Of a DNA stretch of 62,823 nucleotides, positions 23,775-33,389 are shown in pieces; within the stretch, counting starts at the first letter, position 1, and the number at the start of each line of letters is the position of its first letter. Position numbers and translations under genes: made by a program. Location of the stretch: positions 1-62,823 of IMG/VR virus record IMGVR_UViG_3300032284_001165, one strand, 5' to 3'. This DNA is from a virus. The notes under the pieces are model-generated. The model saw only the letters and a program-made list of their open reading frames with translations. It did not search any database and was not told where the DNA came from.

Positions 23775-26561
23775 ATGGCTATTGATAATCTCAATACTCC
23801 CTCAGATGCTGAGGGTTTGGGTTTTGGTGTCAATAACACCGGCGGTATGGATGAGGCAATAAAGATCCTTTCAAAGGGCATGGCCCAATTTCTTAAGGAT
23901 GCTGTTAAAGCTGGCGCTACAGTTAAAGACATGGAGAAAAGCGCTGCAAAGATAAGTCAGTATCTTACAGGCAAAAAAATTAATGACCTAGGTCTTGGCC
24001 TAGGTGAGATGCCAACCTTTAAAAATATCTGGGGTGCAATGACCCCTATGCAAAAAGGCATCATTGGGGCTGGAACTCTAGGCTCTTTGGGTATGGGTCT
24101 TTTGCCAAATACACAACAAGCAGTAGGTTTAAGAACATCCGCAGATATGTATGCAGGGTTAAGCGGGTTAACTCCTAATCAAGCAATTAACCAAGCTAAC
24201 GCAGTAGCTCGTGCTGGTGGTGCTACCAGCGCTACGGGCCCAACGATGGCTGCAATGAACATTGCATATACTGGTGGTTATCTAGCAAATACGGCAAGCT
24301 CTAAAAACATCATGAGTCAACTCGGTGGGTTAAGCGCGTTGACTGGTATGACCAATGAACAGGCTGCAGGTGCAGCAGCCGGTGCAAACGGTATGAGTTT
24401 CTTACGTATGGGTGTACGTATCCGTGATGCTAATGGTCAGCTTAGACCAATGAGTGACATCATTAATGATGTCTGGAACTTTATCTACCGCGGTAGAACA
24501 GACATAACTAAAGACGAAGCTATGATGCTTCTCAACCCTGGCAGTCCAGGAGGCACCTCTATTCGTAGAATAGCTGGAGACCCCAATCTTGCCAATGAAA
24601 TTATTATGGGTATTGTTGCACGTGCCGGTAATAAAGGAAACCCATTAACAGCTAAGCAACTATCTAGCGCTAAAACTTCTTTAGGACTACTAGGTGTTCA
24701 AGGAACAAGCCCATTAGCTACCGCATTTAACTACAACAGCAAGCAAGCAAACTACTTACAGTCTACTTATCAGGGACAAGTAAGTGGCTATAACATGTCT
24801 TTAAATGCGGCATCAGATATAACCTCTGGTCTTACAGGAATGGCAAATGAACTAGGGCCTGTTACTGCATTGTTAGGGCAACTTAAAGGTGTTCTTCAAA
24901 CCTTCCCAGGATTAGGCGGAGTAGGCGGAACCTTAAGTGGCTTGGGTGGACTAGGAATGTCTATCGGCATGCAGGGAATGCAAGCCAAAATTATGGGACA
25001 GTATTTAGCAAAGGCTGCTAGTGGCGGTACAATTGCTGAAGAAGCGGGAGCAGCAGCATCACGACTTGGATCAGTAAGCAAAGTGTTTAGTGCACTACGC
25101 TTTTTAGGACCAGCTGCTACTGCAGTTGGCGCAGGCGTAAGCGGTTTTGCACAAGGCAAGCAACACAACGGTTTTGGATATGGTTCTTTATTTGGAGCAT
25201 TAGGTTCAGGCGCATTAGCCGGCGGGCTTACTTTTGGTATTCCTGGGGCTATTGCTGGTGGACTAGGTAGCGCAGCTATAAATGCTTTAGGTCAATTGTT
25301 TGGTAGCGGTGGTCCTGAGACTTCTTCTACTGGACTATCTTCAAATGCAAGCGGCGGTCAACTAGGAAGCTCACTGGGAATACCTACATCTGGTGACACA
25401 GTAGTTACCTCACCATTTGGACAACGTAAAGCAGACCACGGAATTAAAGCCGGTTTCCACCCAGGCATTGACCTTGGTCTTAAAGAAGGAACCCCTGTTA
25501 AAGTTACCGCTGACGGTACTGTTACCTACGTTGGAAATGGGCGTGGTTATGGTAACCATGTAATTGTTAACCATGGGGATAAGTCAACCCTGTACGCACA
25601 CTTAAGAAGTATTATTGTACGCAATGGGCAAAAGGTAAAAGCTGGGCAAATTATTGGTTTATCTGGTGGTAAAAAAGGTGCCCCTGGATCAGGTAATTCT
25701 ACCGGGCCCCACCTGCACTATGAGGTAAGAGATAAAAGCGGTCGTGCAGTAAATCCACTTTCTGCAAAGAATTCAAAGGGTATTAGAACTAAGTACGACT
25801 ATAACATGTCTGATAATGATTCGCCTTTGGGTAATGCGACAACTACAAATAGCCGTCACATGCAGAGTAGCTTAAGCTCTCAGGATGTTTCCGCTATGTT
25901 GGCTGATGGTAACCCTGGTTCTGTAGTTGGTAAGATCTTTGGGAATAAAGCCTACTCAAATGGTAAGTTACTTTCCGGGTACTCTGGAACTATATTGGGA
26001 ACAGGTGATCAAAAAAACTGGGCTAAAACTCTTTTAGAAAAACTTCACTATCCAACTTCGAAAGCAAACGTAGAAGCTCTTACTACTTGGATGGCTTGGG
26101 AAGGCGGGCATTGGCATAATTCCGATCATTACAATCCTTTAAATACAACCATGCCTATGCCTGGTGCTATAAGCACTAACAAAGAAGGGGTTAAATCTTT
26201 TACTTCTTGGGACCAAGGATATCAAGCAACTATTAAAACTTTAAACAATGGGCTTTATGGACCAGTGTTAAAAGCACTTTCTGCAGGAAATAATTCTAGA
26301 GCCGTACTTAAAGCAGTTAATCATTCTAAATGGGGAACACACATCCCTGGCATAGGAGGACCAGACGGTAGTGGAGGTAGTTCTACAGTGGGGTCCTCTA
26401 CGGGCGGTGGTAATCTTTCTAGTACTAACATTACAGTTAATGTTGGTGGTATTAAGGTTCAATCAAATAAGTCAGGACCTGTAGGCGTAGAGCTCATTAT
26501 TAACGAAGTAACTAAACAAGTAGCGGCAAAGATGCGCAAAGACCTGTTAGGAAAGTATTAA
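23775..26561 (+). CDS. Tape measure protein with M23 peptidase and lysozyme-like domains
   Basis: A 928-residue tail protein after the chaperone pair. The first 500 residues are helical and Gly/Ala-rich with hydrophobic stretches (IIGAGTLGSLGMGLLPN, ALGSGALAGGLTFGIPGA). Residues about 543-665 are an M23/LytM metallopeptidase with zinc ligands in HPGID (561-565) and HLH of GPHLHYEV, plus YAHL. Residues about 748-860 (TTWMAWEGGHWHNSDHYNPL, FTSWDQGYQATIKTLNNGLY) form a lysozyme-like domain. It sets tail length and opens the peptidoglycan during entry. Confidence 0.85.
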   Translation: MAIDNLNTPSDAEGLGFGVNNTGGMDEAIKILSKGMAQFLKDAVKAGATVKDMEKSAAKISQYLTGKKINDLGLGLGEMPTFKNIWGAMTPMQKGIIGAGTLGSLGMGLLPNTQQAVGLRTSADMYAGLSGLTPNQAINQANAVARAGGATSATGPTMAAMNIAYTGGYLANTASSKNIMSQLGGLSALTGMTNEQAAGAAAGANGMSFLRMGVRIRDANGQLRPMSDIINDVWNFIYRGRTDITKDEAMMLLNPGSPGGTSIRRIAGDPNLANEIIMGIVARAGNKGNPLTAKQLSSAKTSLGLLGVQGTSPLATAFNYNSKQANYLQSTYQGQVSGYNMSLNAASDITSGLTGMANELGPVTALLGQLKGVLQTFPGLGGVGGTLSGLGGLGMSIGMQGMQAKIMGQYLAKAASGGTIAEEAGAAASRLGSVSKVFSALRFLGPAATAVGAGVSGFAQGKQHNGFGYGSLFGALGSGALAGGLTFGIPGAIAGGLGSAAINALGQLFGSGGPETSSTGLSSNASGGQLGSSLGIPTSGDTVVTSPFGQRKADHGIKAGFHPGIDLGLKEGTPVKVTADGTVTYVGNGRGYGNHVIVNHGDKSTLYAHLRSIIVRNGQKVKAGQIIGLSGGKKGAPGSGNSTGPHLHYEVRDKSGRAVNPLSAKNSKGIRTKYDYNMSDNDSPLGNATTTNSRHMQSSLSSQDVSAMLADGNPGSVVGKIFGNKAYSNGKLLSGYSGTILGTGDQKNWAKTLLEKLHYPTSKANVEALTTWMAWEGGHWHNSDHYNPLNTTMPMPGAISTNKEGVKSFTSWDQGYQATIKTLNNGLYGPVLKALSAGNNSRAVLKAVNHSKWGTHIPGIGGPDGSGGSSTVGSSTGGGNLSSTNITVNVGGIKVQSNKSGPVGVELIINEVTKQVAAKMRKDLLGKY

Positions 26562-26562
26562 T

Positions 26563-28320
26563 ATGTCAGTAGTTATCCCCGGAGTAACCTATAAAATTCA
26601 GATGTATGAGTGGGTAGGAAACAACTATACCAGCGCCACTAGCGCTAACAATATTGGTACAAAGACCAACTCTTCTTCAGGAGATTGGACCCCGCTACCT
26701 TCTGATTCTGTGTCAAAAACATTTAATACAAGCAGTGCCATAATGTTTGTTGTTACTGTGGTTGAAACAAGTAGTGGTAGGTTGTTAGATGAGGGTGCAA
26801 ACGTACAGGTAAGCGTACAGTGTAATACTGCGGATATTCAACTATTTGGCACAGCCCATAATAATAGTGGTGGAGCAGACCTACAAAATGGTGGGCATAA
26901 TGCCTCAAGCAACGATCATTGGTGGGGATTTTACATTCCAACAAAGGCCACATCACGTCAGTTTACCGCAGCAGATTTTAGTATTACCTTGCCAGATACA
27001 TCGCAACTAGCCCAATCGCTTTATTCTGCAGTTCATGGTGGACCTTTTACAGGCACAGGAACGGTAACACCATACAATGTATTTCCAATCACACTAAATG
27101 TTACTAATGCAACTGTGCCCTCTTTGCCCGGGACAATTACCGCGTTCCTTGGAAAGGGTAACATTGTAGATAGCGTGTTTAATACAGCCCTTTCTCAATG
27201 GATTGTAACTGCAAAAATTTCTGGAAATTATATTGTTTACACCTTTCCTAAACCTTGGTATATAATTCCACTTTCTAATTACTATGCCGCCCCCACATCA
27301 CCGGCCAGTCCAGGCAAGTATACTTATAAAACTTTTAAAACCCTAAGTGATGCTTTAAAAGATTCTACTGCTGCAGCTATTGCTGGATCTGGTAGCACAA
27401 AGACAACAAACCCCCCGTCACCTAAGGGGGCTGTACAAACCTCTAGTCAATTAAACCAAGCACCATACACATCCCAATGGAACCCGCCTCCACATGCAGC
27501 CACTAAAGGCGTATCTTTTTCTGACTTTTTGGCACAAGAAGCATTTTCGGGAGATAGTCTTGCATACAGTGGGCCATCATTATCAACATCCTATAACACA
27601 AATGATGCGGCACTTGTTGCCTTAGAAACATCATACCGTTCTAGATTAGGACGTTTATTTCAAGACACGGCTAATATAACTAAGACAAATAAAAAAAGTC
27701 AAGCACCTTGGGGTTTTCACTTTATGTACAACCCTAACAACATTAACTATAGTAGTACCTCAGATACTTCAATTGACTGGACATTAGGTAAGGCAGATCC
27801 TTCCAATGCTATTGGTGGAAACACAACTGTTAGTTTTCAACTTTATCTTAATAGAATTATTGATGTAAAAGATCTTAGAACTAATGGTCCTTCAGCCCTT
27901 GCCCGTGCTTATCCTGGGTATAGCAAGGCAGGAGATGTATTCAATGGAATTACAACCCGTGGAACTGAATATGATTTAGAGTATCTATATAGAGTTTTAA
28001 ATGGGGACCCATTAAAAGGTGAAGCTTTATTATCAAGCGGTGACCTTACCTCCGATGTTGGCTATATAACTATGGCCCCTTTTTGGTTGCACATCCATGA
28101 CAACATGCGTTACTTTGGATCTATGGCCAGCCTAAGTGTAAATCATTTAATCTTTACATCTGATATGGTTCCTGTATTTAGTACAGTAGACATATCCTTT
28201 ATCCGTTACCCTGCTACCGGCAACCAAGGTGTATCTGCTTCTCAATGGCAGAATAAATATCTTGGAACTGTTACAAGTACTGGCGCTGGTGCTGCACCTA
28301 CAGGAAAGCCTAAGAAATGA
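26563..28320 (+). CDS. Tail/baseplate protein, probably near the hub
   Basis: A 585-residue protein, beta-rich at the N-terminus (residues 1-240), with a low-complexity Ser/Thr/Pro/Lys linker around 270-310 and a C-terminal domain (WGFHFMYNPNNINYSSTSDT, VSFQLYLNRIIDVKDLRTNG, RYFGSMASLSVNHLIFTSDM) that matches the kind of protein placed between tape measure and LysM-type hub genes in actinophages. It starts one base after the tape measure stop region. Exact baseplate position inferred. Confidence 0.6.
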   Translation: MSVVIPGVTYKIQMYEWVGNNYTSATSANNIGTKTNSSSGDWTPLPSDSVSKTFNTSSAIMFVVTVVETSSGRLLDEGANVQVSVQCNTADIQLFGTAHNNSGGADLQNGGHNASSNDHWWGFYIPTKATSRQFTAADFSITLPDTSQLAQSLYSAVHGGPFTGTGTVTPYNVFPITLNVTNATVPSLPGTITAFLGKGNIVDSVFNTALSQWIVTAKISGNYIVYTFPKPWYIIPLSNYYAAPTSPASPGKYTYKTFKTLSDALKDSTAAAIAGSGSTKTTNPPSPKGAVQTSSQLNQAPYTSQWNPPPHAATKGVSFSDFLAQEAFSGDSLAYSGPSLSTSYNTNDAALVALETSYRSRLGRLFQDTANITKTNKKSQAPWGFHFMYNPNNINYSSTSDTSIDWTLGKADPSNAIGGNTTVSFQLYLNRIIDVKDLRTNGPSALARAYPGYSKAGDVFNGITTRGTEYDLEYLYRVLNGDPLKGEALLSSGDLTSDVGYITMAPFWLHIHDNMRYFGSMASLSVNHLIFTSDMVPVFSTVDISFIRYPATGNQGVSASQWQNKYLGTVTSTGAGAAPTGKPKK

Positions 28321-28595
28321 TAGAACGCGTATCTAGATACTATACAGGACCTTTAGCTCAGACCCCAAATAAATATACGGGTGCCTATGAAATCTCTGTA
28401 TTTAGGCTTTTTCCTACCAGCAAAAAAACCACATATGACTCTTATACATGGGTAGATGGTGACACCCTAGGGGGGTTAGCTAACCTAAACATAGGTGATC
28501 CACGATTCTGGTGGGAGATAATGGACGCTAATCCAACTGTTACAGACCCGTTTAACATCCCACCGGGTACGTTATTAAGGGTTCCAAATGCTTGA
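28317..28595 (+). CDS. Baseplate protein with LysM-like domain (gp53-like)
   Basis: A 92-residue protein. The second half (TWVDGDTLGGLANLNIGDPR, FWWEIMDANPTVTDPFNIPP) has the look of a LysM domain, with GD-T-L, a short helix and N-x-I-x-P-G-T-L-L-R-V-P at the end. T4 gp53 and similar wedge or hub parts use this fold to join baseplate pieces. Overlaps both neighbours by four and eight bases. Confidence 0.7.
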   Translation: MIERVSRYYTGPLAQTPNKYTGAYEISVFRLFPTSKKTTYDSYTWVDGDTLGGLANLNIGDPRFWWEIMDANPTVTDPFNIPPGTLLRVPNA

Positions 28596-30009
28596 TATTG
28601 GTATCCCACGTAGTGTATTTATATGGAATTCTAATGCCTCTATATACGACAGCTCTTTTACTGTGGTGTTTCCAAAAACCCCAGACATTGAAGTACTCCT
28701 TATTGGTGCTGAACTGCACCAAGATATTCACATGCACGATAGATTAACTTTACATATCAAAGGAAGACCTTGGTTAAAGTCAACAGCCATAGTTAATGGG
28801 GATCCTATGATTTTTACTTATATTTCAGGCAAAATTAAATCTACATTTAATGGATACGTATCAGCTATAAATCAAGCAAACGGTATGGACGGTGCAAATA
28901 CAGACATTGAATGCGTATCTGCATCTTATGTATTAAAAGAAACAGATCAAAAGATTTATAAAAACATGACTGCAGATAGGTGTGTAGTCAACATAGGTAA
29001 TAAACATGGGTTCTCTACAACAGTTCAACGCCACTCTAGAGTACGAAGTGCAATTGTACAGTCGGGTCAAACAGACTGGCAACTTCTTACTAGCCTAGCT
29101 ACTCAATGTGGTTTTGCTTTGGTTGTAGAAAATACGCATATTACTTTTGTGTCTAAAGACAAAATCTTTAATAGTAAGAAAGCAAAAGCCCCCTACTATT
29201 ACTATGTAGATGATGAGATAACCGGATTGGTTACAAAGCACGATAGATTATCAGGTAGCATTTTTTCATTTGCTCCCATCATTGCCGACGAAAATCCAGA
29301 TTCAGGCATAGCAGTAGACAGGGTTGTATCTGGAAAGTCAACTACTACAGGGCAACCCTTTAAAACCACCCATACTATTAATACGCTTGTTTCTCCTACT
29401 TCAGGTGCAGTAACTAACTTTTCTAATAACCCTACAAAAGCAAAGTTTAAAAAGCACCATACACATGAAGTAGTAACCTCTTTAGCAAACTCTAAACTAC
29501 TTGCTATTGATTACGCCAACCAGCATAGATACCGCCACCGTGCTGAGGTTATGATCATTGGTACGGCTGATCTTCGCCCATATGATCCTATATACCTTGA
29601 TGGTCTACCCAACGGTATGTCCGGGTATTGGACAGTTCTTTCTTTAAAACATATTTTTAATGGGCGTGTAGCTAACTACATGCTTGAAATTGTAGTGGGA
29701 ACAGACACCATAGGAGACACATCTAGTACTGCCTACCTTAACGCAAATACTAGAGATGTACAAGCAGAGCTTGCAGGTCAATCTTTGGTAGCCCCTGCTT
29801 CTCAACTTATAGATCAAGTACCTTCTATAAATGCCTCTTCTTTATCATCAAACACTAACACCATAGTCTCTACCCCACAGGTAAGCCCTAGCAACCCACT
29901 AATTCCTAACCTTACTAATATTCCTTTTCCAAACGGCGCTCCTAATATAAATAGCATAAAAAGAACGGTACAATGGACTGCTACTAAAACAGGGACGGTG
30001 ATAGCATGA
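28588..30009 (+). CDS. Baseplate hub protein (gp27 / gpD-like)
   Basis: A 473-residue protein with the hub-family layout: N-terminal beta domain (PRSVFIWNSNASIYDSSFTV), then a domain with VSASYVLKETDQKIYKNMTA and FALVVENTHITFVSKDKIF, followed by a region with HRYRHRAEVMIIGTADLRPY and MSGYWTVLSLKHIF. These resemble late control D/gp27 proteins that form the trimeric adaptor between tube and spike. The Ser/Asn-rich tail is probably disordered. The next gene, a spike protein, overlaps by four bases. Confidence 0.75.
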   Translation: MLDIGIPRSVFIWNSNASIYDSSFTVVFPKTPDIEVLLIGAELHQDIHMHDRLTLHIKGRPWLKSTAIVNGDPMIFTYISGKIKSTFNGYVSAINQANGMDGANTDIECVSASYVLKETDQKIYKNMTADRCVVNIGNKHGFSTTVQRHSRVRSAIVQSGQTDWQLLTSLATQCGFALVVENTHITFVSKDKIFNSKKAKAPYYYYVDDEITGLVTKHDRLSGSIFSFAPIIADENPDSGIAVDRVVSGKSTTTGQPFKTTHTINTLVSPTSGAVTNFSNNPTKAKFKKHHTHEVVTSLANSKLLAIDYANQHRYRHRAEVMIIGTADLRPYDPIYLDGLPNGMSGYWTVLSLKHIFNGRVANYMLEIVVGTDTIGDTSSTAYLNANTRDVQAELAGQSLVAPASQLIDQVPSINASSLSSNTNTIVSTPQVSPSNPLIPNLTNIPFPNGAPNINSIKRTVQWTATKTGTVIA

Positions 30010-30620
30010 ACCACAGCATAGACTATATGCATGATCCTCAGGGTCGTCCAAGATTTTATGGACTTTACCGCGGGGAAGTAATATCGGTAAACGATCCGCT
30101 TAAAAAGAATAGAATTCAAGTAAACGTTCAAATGACTACAGGTGCTGGAGTTACGGCATGGGCTGAGGCTTGTGTACCTGTTACTGACAACTCTTATCAT
30201 CCAGATCATATGGCACATACAGCTGCTCAAGTTGCAGCGTTACTTTTAAACCACACCGATGTTATAACTACTAGTTCGGTTAGTGATGGTGGAACCGGAG
30301 CTTCGGCACATTCCCATACGGTAACTCTTAATGCCGCACATCGCCCTGCGACAGGCCAGCTTAACCATCCCCACGTTAACCCAGTTCATACTATGGTTAC
30401 AGCATCCAAGACAGGTACAAGTACCGCAGCCTCTCCGACCACGGTTACTGATACCCAAGAAACTAGCGTTTATGCTCATGGACAAACTGCCCCAGATGGG
30501 ACTAATAAACCTGAGCATACTTTTCACCGAGCCCTTCCTGCCGTAAAGCAACACGTATGGATTATGTTTGAAGCAGGGGACCCAGAGTATCCCGTATGGA
30601 TTGGAACGCAGATCATATGA
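30006..30620 (+). CDS. Baseplate spike protein with OB-fold (gp5/gpV-like)
   Basis: A 204-residue protein with an OB-fold-like beginning (RFYGLYRGEVISVNDPLKKN, RIQVNVQMTTG, WAEACVPVT) and closing VKQHVWIMFEAGDPEYPVWI, motifs typical of gp5/VgrG-type spikes. A His-rich middle (AHSHTVTLNAAHRP, LNHPHVNPVH) could bind metal, as spikes often do. It forms the needle at the tail tip. Confidence 0.8.
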   Translation: MNHSIDYMHDPQGRPRFYGLYRGEVISVNDPLKKNRIQVNVQMTTGAGVTAWAEACVPVTDNSYHPDHMAHTAAQVAALLLNHTDVITTSSVSDGGTGASAHSHTVTLNAAHRPATGQLNHPHVNPVHTMVTASKTGTSTAASPTTVTDTQETSVYAHGQTAPDGTNKPEHTFHRALPAVKQHVWIMFEAGDPEYPVWIGTQII

Positions 30621-31012
30621 GCAAAGCACTTAATTTTCCATTTACCCTCAACTATTATGGGGTAGTTGATACAGCTATAGATGTCCATAAAATCTATGAA
30701 GATCGGGTTCTAACCCTATTGTCTACCAACGTAGGTCAGCGCCCTATGCTTCCCACCTATGGAACAAATATGGGTGTGGCCCTTTTTGAAAACGATAATA
30801 ACTTTTCCAAGGCAGCCACTCAGGCCATAAAGACAGCCATATCAAATTGGATCCCAGATGTCTCCATAGACAGCATAGTTATTGGTACAATTAACCCGGT
30901 TACCAATGAGGCTGATATAACTATTACCCTGATAACCCCAGATAACCTTTTAACCTCAGTAAGCACTACAACGGCAATTCTAAACTATGATGGGACTGTG
31001 ACACGGCCATGA
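30617..31012 (+). CDS. Baseplate wedge protein (gp25/GPW-like)
   Basis: A 131-residue protein with the gp25-family signature: DRVLTLLSTNVGQRPMLPTY followed by GTNMGVALFEN and AISNWIPDVSIDSIVIG. ATG at 30617 overlaps the spike stop (ATGA) and is preferred over upstream in-frame codons inside the spike gene. It anchors wedges to the hub and starts sheath polymerisation. Confidence 0.85.
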   Translation: MSKALNFPFTLNYYGVVDTAIDVHKIYEDRVLTLLSTNVGQRPMLPTYGTNMGVALFENDNNFSKAATQAIKTAISNWIPDVSIDSIVIGTINPVTNEADITITLITPDNLLTSVSTTTAILNYDGTVTRP

Positions 31013-32799
31013 CGCAGATTGATTATACCTCTAGAGACTTTGCGGCTCTTCGCTCAGATCTCATTCAACTTATCAATTATCGTACAGATCTTGCATGGGA
31101 TCCAACAGATTTTTCAGACCTAGGTAACGTATTGGTTGAAGCCTTTGCTTATATGGGTGACATCATGTCCCATTATATTGACCGTGCTGCAAATGAAACT
31201 ACTGTAGATACGGCCATCAAAACAGAAACACTTATTAATTTTGGTAACCTGTATGGATACAAACCTTCAGGACCAACACCAGCAACTGTTAGTCTTATTT
31301 TTACAAACGTAAGTGCTAATACCGTTGATCTTCCTCTAGGTACCCAGGTAATGGCGCCATTAAGTTACGGGCCATTCTCAGAAGTTTACTTTGAAACCAC
31401 TAGTTCTCATGTCGGTATCCTTCCAGGACAATCTATCACCGTTTCAGCAGTAGAAGGAAAGACGGTAAACACCGATCGTCCTGATTTAATTGACCCTACG
31501 TATAATAAACCTATACCAGCAAATGTTGGGTTAACAACAGGACTTGCTAACCAAAGCATCTTATTACCTTTTGATACAGGAATCATTGATGGTTCTTTAA
31601 CTGTGTACATTGGGCAGAGCGCTGCTTTTGCACCATGGACTTATGTAAGTAATCTTTTAGAACAACAACCAGAAGCGTTGGTGTTTACTACAACTCAAAA
31701 TACAGATGGAACTCTTAACATAATCTTTGGCGATAATGTCAATGGTGCCGTCCCCCCTGCTAACCAATTAATCAGCGCTATATATAAAAAAGGTGCCGGA
31801 GCTGCAGGAAACGTTGTACCTGGGGCCATTACCGAAGTTACTTTTGTTCCTGGAAATGTTGATCCCCAAGTCACATCTTACTTTACAGTTACCAACTCAG
31901 TAGCTGCTACAGGTGGAGCAGACGCTGATAATCAAACCCAGATTAAAAAGAAAATTAAAGCGGCAGTTGCTACAAGAGGACGTGCTGTAACACTTAAGGA
32001 TTATGAAAATTTGGCAGTATTAGTACCACAAGTGGGACGAGCTAAAGCTTCAGGTGCGTACTATTCAGCAATTAATTTATACATACAATCTCAAAATGAT
32101 CCTAGTAGTTTAACGCCTGGAGTATCACTATCTCCTCGTGGTATTACAGCTATTTCTTCGGGACATGTGGGTGCAACTGTTACTTCAGGGTATGTAACAT
32201 ACACTACGGACGCTGATCATGGCTATGTTGTAAACGATTATATTAGTATCTCAGGAATATCACCAAGTGGATATAACGCAACAAACGTTCAGATTACAAA
32301 CGTACCCACATCTAATACATTTGTTATTGCAAATTCCACAACAACTGCAGGCTACGTATCCGGTGGAACGGTCATTGATCCACAACCTACTAGTGCTTGG
32401 AACACCCTAGCAAACAGCGTATCTACATATTTAGCAGATAAAATTCCAGTAGGTACAACATTAACTGTACTGCCCCCTGCGTATATACCTGTGTACATGA
32501 CTATCAATCTTACTATTGCTCCTGCTCAAAGCAAGACAACAATGCAACAGAGTGTGTATACAGCAATACTTGGTCCTAATGGGTTATTTGCTTATGACAA
32601 CAACCCATTTAATCGAACCATTACAGTTTCTCAAGTTATTACAACAGTACAAAGTATTCCAGGAATTGTAGATGTATCTATTGGGGCTATGAACATTGAC
32701 AATCTAGGTGGGGTTAGTAACCTTGCTTTTAGTGCTAATCAGATTCCATACCTAACAATTGGAAATCTAAACATCCCAACCCCAACTGGTGGTGTATAA
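31009..32799 (+). CDS. Baseplate J-like wedge protein with inserted beta module
   Basis: A 596-residue gp6/gpJ-type protein: DYTSRDFAALRSDLIQLI at the start, NVLVEAFAYMGDIMSHYIDR, a middle beta region, and VAATGGADADNQTQIKKKIK with RGRAVTLKDYENLAVLVPQV, all classic for the J family. Residues about 385-456 (VTYTTDADHGYVVNDYISIS to YVSGGTV) are an extra beta module like those in the large adhesin ending at 12264. The C-terminus returns to J-type (IPVYMTINLTIAP). It forms the wedge ring. Confidence 0.85.
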   Translation: MTQIDYTSRDFAALRSDLIQLINYRTDLAWDPTDFSDLGNVLVEAFAYMGDIMSHYIDRAANETTVDTAIKTETLINFGNLYGYKPSGPTPATVSLIFTNVSANTVDLPLGTQVMAPLSYGPFSEVYFETTSSHVGILPGQSITVSAVEGKTVNTDRPDLIDPTYNKPIPANVGLTTGLANQSILLPFDTGIIDGSLTVYIGQSAAFAPWTYVSNLLEQQPEALVFTTTQNTDGTLNIIFGDNVNGAVPPANQLISAIYKKGAGAAGNVVPGAITEVTFVPGNVDPQVTSYFTVTNSVAATGGADADNQTQIKKKIKAAVATRGRAVTLKDYENLAVLVPQVGRAKASGAYYSAINLYIQSQNDPSSLTPGVSLSPRGITAISSGHVGATVTSGYVTYTTDADHGYVVNDYISISGISPSGYNATNVQITNVPTSNTFVIANSTTTAGYVSGGTVIDPQPTSAWNTLANSVSTYLADKIPVGTTLTVLPPAYIPVYMTINLTIAPAQSKTTMQQSVYTAILGPNGLFAYDNNPFNRTITVSQVITTVQSIPGIVDVSIGAMNIDNLGGVSNLAFSANQIPYLTIGNLNIPTPTGGV

Positions 32800-32834
32800 T
32801 GCTAACGATAGATATAAGACAGGTAGGTAAATAA

Positions 32835-33380
32835 ATGTCCTCAGCTACATTCCCAAATAGAGTACGCTCGTTTAGTGCTAAGGTAGACTTGGTTGACTAC
32901 GTACTTGCTGATCACGTTAACTCACTTCAGAATGAAGTGGTGGCGCTTGAAAAATCTTTAGGTGATACAGGTAGTGGTGGCACTTCTTATCTCTTATCTA
33001 GATTTGATGCGACACCTTTTAGCACCTCAGTTCTTGACTGGAGTGTTAATGGCAACCTAGGCGCTCGTCTTCTTAATATTGAAGCCGGTCTTGTTAATGG
33101 TGTGTCTAACAGTCCATATGTAAGAATTAAAGGCGGTTCTATTATTCAACCGCTTTCTGGATCTGTGGGCCTTACACTTCAAACCCAAGCCGGTACAGCT
33201 AACCTTATTACTACGCTTTCTAGTGGGGCGGTACTTGGCTTTAATGTAGACTATATGGGTATTCCTAAAGTAGGAACCGCTAATGTAGTGTACGTAGGAA
33301 GCTCGGACTATAACAACATTCTTTCAACTGCGGCTTCAGCTGCAGCATCTATGCACCCATTCTTACTAGGCGGATTGTAA
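32835..33380 (+). CDS. Tail protein, probable fibre attachment or wedge-associated
   Basis: A 181-residue protein with a helix-forming start (DYVLADHVNSLQNEVVALEK) that is common in phage fibre-base proteins, followed by beta segments (LTLQTQAGTANLITTLSSGA). It lies between the J-like wedge and a very large tail protein. The AGGTAAATAA sequence before the ATG is only a modest ribosome site. Confidence 0.55.
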   Translation: MSSATFPNRVRSFSAKVDLVDYVLADHVNSLQNEVVALEKSLGDTGSGGTSYLLSRFDATPFSTSVLDWSVNGNLGARLLNIEAGLVNGVSNSPYVRIKGGSIIQPLSGSVGLTLQTQAGTANLITTLSSGAVLGFNVDYMGIPKVGTANVVYVGSSDYNNILSTAASAAASMHPFLLGGL

Positions 33381-33389
33381 AACTAAAAT

